Assembly: GCA_030587435.1 (NCBI GenBank)
Contig: JAUQZC010000058.1
Location: forward strand, 1 to 38,052
Reading direction: 5' to 3'
From: Candidatus Baldrarchaeota archaeon
Lineage (GTDB): Archaea; Asgardarchaeota; Baldrarchaeia; Baldrarchaeales; DXJG01
Length of the DNA stretch: 38,052 nucleotides
Shown here: piece after piece, positions 1 to 6,587 of the stretch
Layout of the letters: each line of letters opens with the position of its first letter
Numbering within the stretch: position 1 is the first letter of the stretch
The notes under the pieces: generated by a model
The model's input: the letters and a program-made list of their open reading frames with translations, nothing else
Databases searched by the model: none
Told to the model about the DNA's origin: nothing
Program-made: the position numbers and the translations under genes

Positions 1-393
1 AACAATGGTACCGGAGGCATGTATCCTCCTAGATGAACAGTTAAAAACTATGAAAAAGTACTCAAAGGATTAAGAATTTACCCAGAAAACATGAAAAGAA
101 ACCTTAATTTAACAAAAGGACTAATAATGGCTGAAGCAGTTATGTTAACACTAGTCAAAAAGGGAATAGGACGACAAGAGGCACATGAAATAATTAGAAG
201 ATGCGCAATGAAGGCCCACAAAAACAACATAGACTTTTTCGATGTTTTAAAAACCGATAAAACTGTTCAGAACTACCTAACAGAAGAGGAAATAAAACAA
301 GCATTAAATCCATACAACTACACTGGAACGGCAAAAACCCAAATAGAAAACATAATAAAACAAGTAAAAAACTACCTACAAACAGCAAAATAA
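1..393 (+). CDS. purB: Adenylosuccinate lyase, C-terminal end, frameshifted and cut by the window edge
   Basis: Only the tail of PurB is present; the enzyme forms AMP from adenylosuccinate and AICAR from SAICAR in purine synthesis. From base 2 the frame reads TMVPEACILLDEQLKTMKK, the conserved helix of the fumarase/aspartase superfamily core. The frame then shifts by one, and VLKGLRIYPENMKRNLNLTKG follows as the ADSL C-terminal domain (PEN, then N-L..G, then an EA...A helix). The joint is the A5 run at 53-57; a sixth A would restore KKVLKG. The gene ends with TAA at 391-393. PurB is normally essential, so a sequencing or assembly error is likelier than a true pseudogene, though a real mutation cannot be excluded. 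A short open frame beginning at the internal ATG at 91 is not a gene start. Confidence 0.85.
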
Positions 394-577
394 TAAAATT
401 TCAATAAGCCATTAATGCGCAGCAAAAACTATGATCACACGCAATTATTTTTTAAATCGGAGGCTAACATAAATTTCTTGTTACTTTGGTACAAAAAGCT
501 TTACACACAATTTTTCAAAAATAGGAAAAAAGATCATATTGAAGTAAAACCCGCTTTTCATATTCTTTAACCCAATT
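394..577. other. Intergenic spacer between purB and the tRNA gene
   Basis: AT-rich spacer in which the purB transcript (plus) and the tRNA transcript (minus) run towards each other. I see no coding frame, no convincing hairpin terminator and no long T run just after the tRNA. Confidence 0.5.
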
Positions 578-616
578 TGGTGGGGCCGCCGGGATTTGAA
601 CCCGGGACCACCAGCG

Positions 617-643
617 GACTGGCCTGCTTTTAGTTTTGCTGGT
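617..643 (-). other. tRNA-Pro intron 2 (position 37/38), 27 nt
   Basis: This is a classical bulge-helix-bulge. Exon bases 32-35 (CTGG) pair with CCAG near the intron 3' end. The 3-base bulges are GGA, cut after G37, and TCC, cut before base 38. The inner stem CCAGC/GCAGG pairs except for one A-A mismatch and closes a 10-base loop. The cut sites follow the known archaeal rule of cleavage after the second bulge base. Confidence 0.88.
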
Positions 644-666
644 CCCCAGGCTGGCATCCTACCAAG

Positions 667-691
667 TTCTCCGGAAAGCTTTTGCTTTCCT
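667..691 (-). other. tRNA-Pro intron 1 (D loop, after position 15), about 25 nt
   Basis: The inserted bases form a hairpin, GGAAAGC (690-684), loop AAAA, GCTTTCC (679-673). A relaxed bulge-helix-bulge can be drawn: bulge AGA cut after G15, bulge AAC cut after AA, and a central helix of GTCT with GGAG in which three of four pairs form. Removal gives a normal D loop, AGCTTGGTA. The borders could move by a base or two. Confidence 0.75.
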
Positions 692-854
692 CTAGACTAC
701 GGCCCCAATCTTTACTTTAGTTTTGAAAATCTATGTAAGTGAGTTGGACGGTTTTTGGCTGGCTGTTATATCTGTGTTGTATCTATATGTTTGACATTTA
801 AGGTTTATCTTGCATTACGTGAAGCTAGTTTAGCTTAATTTTAAGTTCGTATAT

Positions 855-1421
855 CTATTTTACTTTTATTTCTCTTAGTGTAGTGTATATAGGGCCTTTT
901 GGTGTTAGCTGGCTTCTTTTTAGTCTTACAGATTTTACCTCCATTTCCCCTAGTGTGATATCCATTAAATCCATTAGCTTTTTAGTTAACATCGGTTTTT
1001 TAGTGATGAATTTTACTCTGAAAATTGTGCAATGAGGTACATATTGTTTTCCTTCTGATTTAAAGCCTAATTTTCTTAATCCCTTTTCTATTTGGTTATA
1101 TATATTTATAATTTTTTCAGAGCCTTCTCCAGCTCCTACCCAAATCACCCTAGGTCTACTAATACTTGGAAATGCTCCTATTCCTTTCACAATGAGTTGG
1201 AATGGTTCTAATTTAACTTTTTGCATTATTTTGTATATCTCATCCACTTGTTCGTTTGTTATGTTTCCTAGGAAGCGTATTGTGTAATGAAGGTTCTGTG
1301 GTTCCACTGGCTTCATTTTTGCAGCATTTAAACTTTCTATTTCTTTTTGTATTTGTATAATTTTGTTTACAATATCTGGGACATCGATGTCAATTGCTAT
1401 AAAGGCTCTAATTTTTTCCAT
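855..1421 (-). CDS. thpR: RNA 2',3'-cyclic phosphodiesterase (LigT/ThpR family)
   Basis: This is a 188-residue 2H phosphoesterase, the full family length. The two catalytic HxTx motifs are visible: HYTI at residues 45-48 and HCTI at 130-133, in the two halves of the duplicated fold. Members open 2',3'-cyclic phosphates at RNA ends, and the E. coli relative also joins tRNA halves with a 2'-5' bond. The cellular RNA substrate in archaea is not settled. The ATG start is preceded by GAGGGAG. It lies downstream of, and on the same strand as, nothing obvious; the intron-bearing tRNA-Pro is the next minus-strand gene. A shared role in RNA end processing is only suggestive. Confidence 0.92.
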   Translation of the reverse strand: MEKIRAFIAIDIDVPDIVNKIIQIQKEIESLNAAKMKPVEPQNLHYTIRFLGNITNEQVDEIYKIMQKVKLEPFQLIVKGIGAFPSISRPRVIWVGAGEGSEKIINIYNQIEKGLRKLGFKSEGKQYVPHCTIFRVKFITKKPMLTKKLMDLMDITLGEMEVKSVRLKRSQLTPKGPIYTTLREIKVK

Positions 1422-1573
1422 GGTTGCTCCCTCTTGGACTATTTTTGATATGTGGTTTTAAATGCTTTGAGGGAACTAATTTGATTTTTATATAATATAT
1501 TTTTTACGAGGAGAGGGACTAAAAATTTAAAAGGACTTTAATTTTCATACCTCAGAAGGAGGTTTATTAAGCG

Positions 1574-2180
1574 AGCCTCAAGTACAAGATACTTTACATC
1601 AATGCTTCAACGAGTAAATTTAGAGTTGAAGAATCTGAGAATAATGTTTTAGGCCCCTTAGATGCCGGTATAAAATTACATTTAGACATCTATGAGAGTT
1701 ATAAATATAATGTCTATGATTCACATAATGTTCTTCTTGTTGGGAAAGGTGTTTTTGCAGGAAGTATGTTTTATGGAAGACATAGACTTATTGCCGTTTT
1801 TAGAAGCCCCCTGACTAGGGTCTGCATGTATCAGCAGTAGGCGGCGCTGCCTATAGTTTCATGAGAACAGGTGTTGATGCGATCTGCATGGAGAGTAAAT
1901 CTGAATTACCTTCATTATTTTTCGTAAAAGGAGGCTCCCAGAATGGTAGCTCCATTGTATGTTCTTGGAAAATATTGGACTTACTATGCTAACATTTTCT
2001 CAGACTCAGAACTCTTTGCATCAGTAGCGTTAGATAGAGCCGTGAAAGAATATGCGATAGACAATGCTGGTCGATGTAGATTCCACAGAAGATTAGCAGA
2101 GGGAGTATTACTAAAGCTCTATCGAGAAGTTTATGGGTTAAGTATTGACCCATTTGAACATGCAAAGAAATACTATATTA
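1574..2180 (+). pseudogene. Aldehyde:ferredoxin oxidoreductase-like gene, 5' fragment, broken
   Basis: Frame one gives YKILYINASTSKFRVEE and then GKGVFAGSMFYGRHRLIAVF and RSPLTR, resembling the N-terminal domain of tungstopterin aldehyde:ferredoxin oxidoreductases (AOR). A one-base loss in the G run at about 1818-1820 moves the frame, after which GGAAYSFMRTGVDAICMESK continues the domain. A second shift near 1930-1943 jumps to LYVLGKYWTYYANIFSDS and DNAGRCRFHRRLAEG, apparently close to the C-terminus. An intact AOR is roughly 600 residues; about half is missing, so the middle of the gene seems deleted. AAGGAGG (1556-1562) remains as a ribosome binding site, but no start codon follows: the frame is closed by TAA just before GCG AGC CTC. 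The remaining C-terminus is inverted (2413-2624). The AOR assignment rests mainly on the N-terminal part. Confidence 0.65.
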
Positions 2181-2417
2181 TTCCATCAACCACTTTTCCT
2201 TAAGTTCGTGAAAATTGTCTTTAACCATATAATCCTTATACTCTAAACATAACAAACAGAAATCACAGGTGTATATTGTTTTTCCTGCTAGTGTGTAGAA
2301 TTCAGTCTCCACATATTCTGGTGCAACGCTTTTTTGCAGTCTCTAAAGATGTCTTTAACAAAAACTCGCTATTACCGTATCTAGGACTTCCACATATACC
2401 CAAATCTTAACTTTAAT
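2181..2417 (-). pseudogene. Flavodoxin-fold NAD(P)H/FMN reductase, N-terminal fragment, in inverted segment
   Basis: Minus-strand reading gives LGICGSPRYGNSEFLLKTSL, the FMN phosphate-binding loop of the NADPH-dependent FMN reductase/iron-sulfur flavoprotein family. It continues as SVAPEYVETEFYTLAGKTI and TCDFCLLCLEYKDYMVKD, with the family's cysteine-rich stretch, and stops dead at KWLME (2181). Two one-base changes break the frame and cancel each other: a T missing at 2402-2404 (seen on the minus strand as ATTTGGG) and one extra A in the run at 2330-2335. The expected start position holds ATT, not ATG. The rest of the protein is on the plus strand from 2625. Confidence 0.8.
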
Positions 2418-2624
2418 CGTATTTTAACACCTTCACGAATTTATATGCCCAACAGCTCTTCAACCTTTTTCGTAAAGCAAGTTCACTACTCTTTTGCAGA
2501 TTTTTCAAGATCGCTTGTAAATTGTTTGCACCATTCTTCTGATCAAATTCACATGCAGCTGACTTCATTAACTCCAATAGTCTTTTACTGTCCCGGAATG
2601 TTGATAGAGCATTTGCTTTTCTCT
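2413..2624 (-). pseudogene. AOR-like gene, C-terminal fragment, in inverted segment
   Basis: The minus-strand frame starting RKANALSTFRDSKRLL and ending FVKVLKYD has no homology-bearing start of its own. Joined to base 2180 by flipping 2181-2624, it continues the upstream frame without shift: AKKYYI-K-RKANALSTF. It is therefore the C-terminal ~70 residues of the gene at 1574-2180. Its stop (TAA, 2415-2413) overlaps the expected start of the reductase gene (ATT at 2417-2415), as in a tightly packed operon. An open frame extends artificially to 2634 beyond the breakpoint. Confidence 0.7.
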
Positions 2625-3122
2625 GATGCTCCATTAGTAGTTTATAGTATACCAGTGTATCACTTAGGTGTGCCAGCTAATCTTAAAGCCTTCATAGACA
2701 GACTAGGACAAACTGTCTATAGATCAAGCGGAGATGTTCCTCCCAAATTCATGAAAGTTATAGGTGTAATAGCTCAAGGCACAGACCTAGGTAGTGGATC
2801 GGAACTAACAACGATTCAAGCCATAACTCACGCACTTGTCATGGGAAGTATCCCAATTGCAGGGGACGGCCCAGTATCGTATATAGATGCATACGACTGG
2901 ACAAAAAGATCATGGTTTACCGACAATTTCGAACGGTTACTCAAACAAAAGGATTTTGATGCGGAAACCACTCTCAGAGCTGCAGAAAGTCTAGGAAGAC
3001 GAGTTGCCTACCCTTCGCTTATAGTTAAGAATGACGCGTACTTATTCAAAAATCTACTGAAGAAAGATCGGAAGTATAATTGGTGTTTATCAAAAATAAA
3101 AAACGACATGAAAAAGAAATAA
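2625..3122 (+). pseudogene. Flavodoxin-fold NAD(P)H/FMN reductase, C-terminal fragment
   Basis: DAPLVVYSIPVYHLGVPANL is the conserved second FMN-binding region (S-P-V-Y...P...K.F.DR) of NADPH-dependent FMN reductases. It runs on through FIDRLGQTVYR to a lysine-rich end at 3122, 165 residues. Upstream of D (2625) the same plus-strand frame stays open back to 2445, but that part is unrelated sequence read across the inverted segment. Restoring the inversion gives KWLME-DAPLVV in frame and a protein of about 244 residues, a normal size. The reductase probably sat just downstream of the AOR-like gene and may have served as its redox partner (inference). If transcribed now, the fragment lacks the FMN phosphate loop. 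Confidence 0.85.
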
Positions 3123-3402
3123 ACAAAAATATTTCTATCTAAATTTAATTGGAATAAAATGTCGATGCAGTTGTTAATTTCTCGGGTTGTCAAAATACCT
3201 AGGATTACAAATTATGCACATAAATGAAAATAAAACAGCATGCCATAAAGAGACAAAAAACAGCAAAAACATTTTACAATTTAAAATTAATAATCTTACA
3301 ACAATTTTCCTACTTATTACAAAAGATTTAAATGTTTTTCGAAGTAAAAAGGAAAAAGGGAGAAAAGAAAGGACTAATACTACCAAATCATGAGGTGATT
3401 AA
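3123..3402. other. Intergenic spacer before the AAA ATPase gene
   Basis: AT-rich. A 68-codon open frame (3187-3393) has no ribosome binding site, low-complexity lysine/asparagine content and no recognisable motif, so I do not call it. A TATA-like GATTTAAATG near 3325-3334 could serve the gene starting at 3403. Confidence 0.4.
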
Positions 3403-4548
3403 GTGACACGAAAAAACCAGAAATTACGTCATGCATCGACAAGTGCCGGCGAGGTAGACAAGGTAAAAGCAAGTGGCAAAAGGATCAGTATACCTTCCCT
3501 AAAGTTAGTAGTTTTGAAACCGGTAGGTTATCCGCTTAGATCCATTAGTGATGACAGACCTACAGCAATTACAACAGATAATTTAAGGCTTTTTGAGGCA
3601 TATGCTAAAGAACAATGGTCAGGTTTTTACGTTAAAGAAGGAGACTTTCTCTTTGATCAATTTATGTACCCCGATTTTGCCTTTGAAGTAGTAAAAGTTT
3701 CACCTCGCAGCGGAGGTAGAATTAGTAGCAAAACCAAGATTCAACTTGAAGTGTCCAATGTAAGTCCGATTGTTCGCGAAATTCCGAAAGTAAAATTTTC
3801 AGATGTTATAGGCCATGAAAAAGCTAAGAGCAAATGTAAAATTATTCAAAAATATTTGAAACATCCCGAAAAATTCGGAGAATGGGCTCCAAAAAATATA
3901 CTCTTCTACGGGCCTCCTGGAACTGGGAAAACAATGATGGCTAAAGCTTTAGCTTCCGAAACAAATGTACCTATTTTCCTAACTAGAGCAACCGATCTTA
4001 TCGGGCTCCACGTAGGAGATGGGGCGAGAAGAATTCACCAACTTTTTGGTGAAGCTAGAGAATCTGCTCCCTGTATAATTTTCATAGATGAACTTGATGC
4101 AATAGGTCTAGATAGAAGATATCAATCTATTAGAGGTGACGTTTCGGAAGTAGTTAATGCATTGCTTTCAGAAATGGACGGACTACACCCTAACCTAGGA
4201 ATTGTTACCATCGGTGCAACAAATGCTCCAGAATTGCTTGATTCAGCCATAAGAAACAGATTCGAAGAGGAAATAGAATTTCCATTACCCACAAAAGAAG
4301 AAAGATTTCAAATATTAACCCTTTACGCTGAACGTTTACCTATCCCAGTAAAGGCTAATTTATGGAAATTAGCAGAAGAAACCGAAGGTTTCTCCGGTAG
4401 AGATCTAAAAGAGAAAGTGTTAAAGAATGCTTTACACATGGCAATTTTAAAGAATAGAAAAGTAATCGATGAAAAAATTTTAAAAGAAGCACTAGATTTT
4501 GCGAAAAAGCAACTAAAGAAAAACGGATGGTCAGGTATGTTCCTTTAA
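3403..4548 (+). CDS. CDC48-like ATPase with one AAA domain
   Basis: A 381-residue protein with a GTG start and GAGGTG five bases upstream. Residues about 130-381 are one AAA module: Walker A GPPGTGKT (170-177), Walker B IIFIDE (225-230), sensor-1 N in IGATNAPE (about 274), and arginines near 284 and 287 in the arginine-finger position. The sequence after SDVIGHEKAK follows the CDC48/proteasomal-ATPase pattern. The first ~25 residues are polar. Residues about 27-125 form a beta-rich region (VKEGDFLFDQF, FEVVKVSPRSGG) reminiscent of the substrate-binding N domain of CDC48, but no second AAA ring or coiled coil is present. It is thus neither PAN nor canonical CDC48, and its substrate is unknown. 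The UPF0200/UPF0201 pair follows 17 bases later on the same strand and may be co-transcribed. A normal two-ring CDC48 is encoded at the right end of the window. Confidence 0.85.
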   Translation: MTRKNQKLRHASTSAGEVDKVKASGKRISIPSLKLVVLKPVGYPLRSISDDRPTAITTDNLRLFEAYAKEQWSGFYVKEGDFLFDQFMYPDFAFEVVKVSPRSGGRISSKTKIQLEVSNVSPIVREIPKVKFSDVIGHEKAKSKCKIIQKYLKHPEKFGEWAPKNILFYGPPGTGKTMMAKALASETNVPIFLTRATDLIGLHVGDGARRIHQLFGEARESAPCIIFIDELDAIGLDRRYQSIRGDVSEVVNALLSEMDGLHPNLGIVTIGATNAPELLDSAIRNRFEEEIEFPLPTKEERFQILTLYAERLPIPVKANLWKLAEETEGFSGRDLKEKVLKNALHMAILKNRKVIDEKILKEALDFAKKQLKKNGWSGMFL

Positions 4549-4565
4549 CTGGGGAGTGAAAATAT

Positions 4566-5216
4566 TTGAAGCTAGTTTTAGGAGTTTGCGGCCTCCCTGC
4601 TTCCGGAAAAACTACTTTTATAAATTTTTCCAAAGAATGGCTAAAACAAAAAGGATGGTCTTCTCTTTCCGTAAAAATGAGCTATGCATTATTTACCCAT
4701 TACAGAGAATTGTTCGAAAAAAAATTTGGCGTAAAAAGTTACAATGAAGTAAAAAGATACATGTTCCAAGAAATAGGTAATATTGCAAGAAACGAACTTG
4801 GCGAAGATGCCATAGCAATTTTAACTTACAATTTACTAAATGAACGTATTAAAGAACGTGACACAGATGCTATATTTATTGATGGAATAAGAGATTCAGG
4901 TGAAGTCAAATATTTCAACAAGAAGTTCAACGACATATTTTACTTAATTGCAATAGAGGCCCCACTAGAAACCCGATTAAAAAGAGTGCTTAAAAGAAGC
5001 GAAGGTGAGAAGGACAAACTTCAGGAAGAAGAATTTGTACAGAGAGACGTCTGGGAAGACGAAAAATATAAAAAAGTAATCAATATTGCCGAAAAAATAT
5101 TAAAAGAAAACGTAAGATTTTTCAAAATGGCAAATAAAGGAACTAAAGAGGAATTTAAGGAAAAAGTGATTAGCATCTTAAAAAACATTCTAATAAATTT
5201 GACCTCTGACACCTAA
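4566..5216 (+). CDS. UPF0200-type P-loop kinase (dephospho-CoA kinase-related)
   Basis: A 216-residue P-loop protein. Walker A is GLPASGKTT at about residues 9-17. A kinase-like core follows, with FIDGIRDSGEV around 107-117 (the Walker B/DG-R region of the UPF0200 family) and a basic R..R.L.R LID-like stretch. The substrate is not known; archaeal UPF0200 proteins resemble dephospho-CoA and nucleotide kinases. Supporting evidence is the neighbour, a UPF0201 protein, since the two are adjacent or fused in many archaea. The start is TTG, set by GGGGAGTG seven bases upstream. Confidence 0.82.
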   Translation: MKLVLGVCGLPASGKTTFINFSKEWLKQKGWSSLSVKMSYALFTHYRELFEKKFGVKSYNEVKRYMFQEIGNIARNELGEDAIAILTYNLLNERIKERDTDAIFIDGIRDSGEVKYFNKKFNDIFYLIAIEAPLETRLKRVLKRSEGEKDKLQEEEFVQRDVWEDEKYKKVINIAEKILKENVRFFKMANKGTKEEFKEKVISILKNILINLTSDT

Positions 5217-5237
5217 TAACGTAATCGAGGTTAATTC

Positions 5238-5672
5238 ATGATAAAAATAAGAGTTGAAACTCCAATATATCCAACTGAAGACGTAAATAAAGTGAAAAAG
5301 GCAATTGAAAATATTATACCAAACATTGACTGTAAAATAGAGAAAATAGGTAGAAAAACGTACCTAATAGGAGAAATAGAGGGAAGTAGAGGGTTAAAAT
5401 CTCTTCACCGCTTGTTAAGAGAACAAAAGATACTTGATACAGCTCGTTCAGTATTTAAAAGAAGTATGAGCGGGAATACCATTACATTTTATCTTCGCAA
5501 GCAAGCTGCGTTCATGGGTAAGATACATTTTTGCAATGCTTATGCTGAAACGCCTCTTGGTCCAATTGTTGTACAAATTATGGCAGATGATCCTCATAAA
5601 GTTATAGATTGGCTTGCACCTCCAACAAAAAGAGGACAGCCCATATTTGAAATAGATATTCAAGATGAATAA
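5238..5672 (+). CDS. UPF0201 family protein (COG1325, RNA-binding-like)
   Basis: A 144-residue archaeal protein. It opens with IKIRVETPIYPTEDVNKVKK, as the family does, and has LLREQKILDTAR near residue 60 and the C-terminal signature of basic and aromatic residues. The fold is related to the ribosomal L5 fold, and RNA binding is presumed, but the function is not established. It follows the UPF0200 kinase by 21 bases, the usual partnership, so both probably act in one process. Its 3' end overlaps the 3' end of the RNase Z gene on the other strand by 13 bases. Confidence 0.88.
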   Translation: MIKIRVETPIYPTEDVNKVKKAIENIIPNIDCKIEKIGRKTYLIGEIEGSRGLKSLHRLLREQKILDTARSVFKRSMSGNTITFYLRKQAAFMGKIHFCNAYAETPLGPIVVQIMADDPHKVIDWLAPPTKRGQPIFEIDIQDE

Positions 5673-6577
5673 GGTATATCGATAGTTAAAAAATCATAGG
5701 AGATAATACTCTCAGAAAATATGTTTTTAGCCTCTTCCTCTAATTTTGGTATATCATCCTTAGTATATCTTGGACTAATGTGGAAGAGTACTAATTTTTT
5801 TACACCAGCCTTTAAAGCGATTTTCGCCGCATCAACGATTGTTGAATGACCACCCTCCAGAGCTTTCTCTCTTAAACTCCAGCTAAAAGTTCCATCATGA
5901 ATTAGAAGATCAGCTTTGCGCGCAAAACTAACCATTTCATCACAAGGTCTAGTATCCCCACTATAAACTATTTTTCTTCCAGGTCTAGGCTTCCCGATAA
6001 CCTGTTCCGGACGAATAACTCTCCCATTTTTCAACGTAACTGGTTCGCCTAATTGAAGTTTCTTCCACAAGGGACCCCTAGGTATTCCAAGTGACTCGGC
6101 TTTCTCAGGAGAAAACTTTCCAGGTCTAGGCTTTTCAATTAAAGCGTAGGCAAGAGTATAAATTCCGTGGTCAACTGGCATGCATTCTACGTAGTAATTT
6201 CGGCTGTCGACCACAACTCCTTTTTCGACTTCATGGACTTTTATATCGAAAGTTAATGTAAATTTAACAGTTTTTAAAATGGATTCAAGAAACCCATGTA
6301 AACCTGGAGGACCATAAATTTCTAGAGGCTTACTTCGACCTAGAAGTGAAAAAGTTTGAATTAAACCTGGTATGCCAAGTACATGGTCACCATGAAGGTG
6401 GGTAACAAATATTTTAGATAATTTTCCTATTTTTAAATTAAATCTAAACATTTGTCTTTGGGTACCCTCTCCACAATCAAAAAGTAGTAGTTCACTTTCT
6501 CTCCTAACGGCAATAGCTGGTAATCCTCTTTCTTTTGTTGGCATACTACCTGAGGTCCCCAAAAAAATGATTCTCAA
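5660..6577 (-). CDS. rnz: Ribonuclease Z (tRNA 3' endonuclease)
   Basis: Metallo-beta-lactamase-fold enzyme of about 305 residues that trims tRNA precursors at the 3' end. It has the zinc motif THLHGDH (about residues 59-65), further ligands H in VDHGIY, D in YSGDTRP, and the late H in LFHISPRY. The flexible exosite arm is visible as GKFSPEKAESLGIPRGPLW. The frame stays open to a GTG at 6586, but GAGGTG (6589-6584) is better read as the ribosome binding site of the TTG at 6577, giving the family start MRIIFLGTSGS. That binding site overlaps the TGA of the tRNA methyltransferase gene upstream, so the two genes are an operon for tRNA maturation. Confidence 0.95.
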   Translation of the reverse strand: MRIIFLGTSGSMPTKERGLPAIAVRRESELLLFDCGEGTQRQMFRFNLKIGKLSKIFVTHLHGDHVLGIPGLIQTFSLLGRSKPLEIYGPPGLHGFLESILKTVKFTLTFDIKVHEVEKGVVVDSRNYYVECMPVDHGIYTLAYALIEKPRPGKFSPEKAESLGIPRGPLWKKLQLGEPVTLKNGRVIRPEQVIGKPRPGRKIVYSGDTRPCDEMVSFARKADLLIHDGTFSWSLREKALEGGHSTIVDAAKIALKAGVKKLVLFHISPRYTKDDIPKLEEEAKNIFSESIISYDFLTIDIPYSS

Positions 6578-6587
6578 ATCGGACACC

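Larger units (their letters stand above)
578..706 (-). tRNA. tRNA-Pro(GGG) with two introns
   Basis: Read on the minus strand, the acceptor stem is GGGGCCG (706-700) paired with CGGCCCC (588-582), then A73 (581) and an encoded CCA (580-578). The T arm is CCGGG TTCAAAT CCCGG (605-589). The D stem is GTCT (697-694) paired with GGAT (659-656). The anticodon stem is CCAGC (654-650) paired with GCTGG (615-611). After removal of two insertions the anticodon loop is CTGGGGC, so the anticodon is GGG (645-647) and the tRNA reads CCC/CCU. The D loop is AGCTTGGTA. The variable loop is TGGTC. Intron 1 lies in the D loop and intron 2 at the canonical 37/38 site; both need the archaeal splicing endonuclease. 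All stems pair, so the call is firm; the D-loop intron borders are less certain. Confidence 0.93.
2181..2624. other. 444-base inverted segment spanning two genes
   Basis: The breakpoints are set by reading frames. Bases up to 2180 encode AOR-like ...KYYI, and bases from 2625 encode reductase DAPLVV. Between them all homology is on the minus strand. Reversing 2181-2624 produces ATT AAG AGA AAA at the left joint and ATG GAA GAT GCT at the right joint, both in frame. An 8-base inverted pair lies near the joints (ATACTATA at 2170-2177, TATAGTAT at 2643-2650), but the breakpoints fall inside it rather than at its ends. No recombinase gene is near. A true inversion and an assembly artefact both fit. 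Confidence 0.8.

Noticed and set aside
1003..1060. Possible C/D box guide RNA (GTGATGA ... CTGA ... CTGA) on the plus strand
   Set aside because: It is antisense to conserved thpR coding sequence, box C to D' spacing is too short for a guide, and the C' box is poor.
2445..2624. N-terminal 60 codons of the 225-codon plus-strand frame ending at 3122, as a true protein N-terminus
   Set aside because: The bases encode the AOR-like C-terminus on the other strand, and reductase homology starts only at the inversion breakpoint (2625).
2161..2660. Invertase-driven phase-variable switch with defined recombination sites
   Set aside because: The breakpoints lack matching inverted repeats of useful length, and no recombinase is in the window. 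The inversion is kept as a finding, but not as a proven switch.
3187..3393. 68-codon open frame
   Set aside because: No ribosome binding site, lysine/asparagine-rich AT sequence, no family pattern, and it sits in a promoter spacer.
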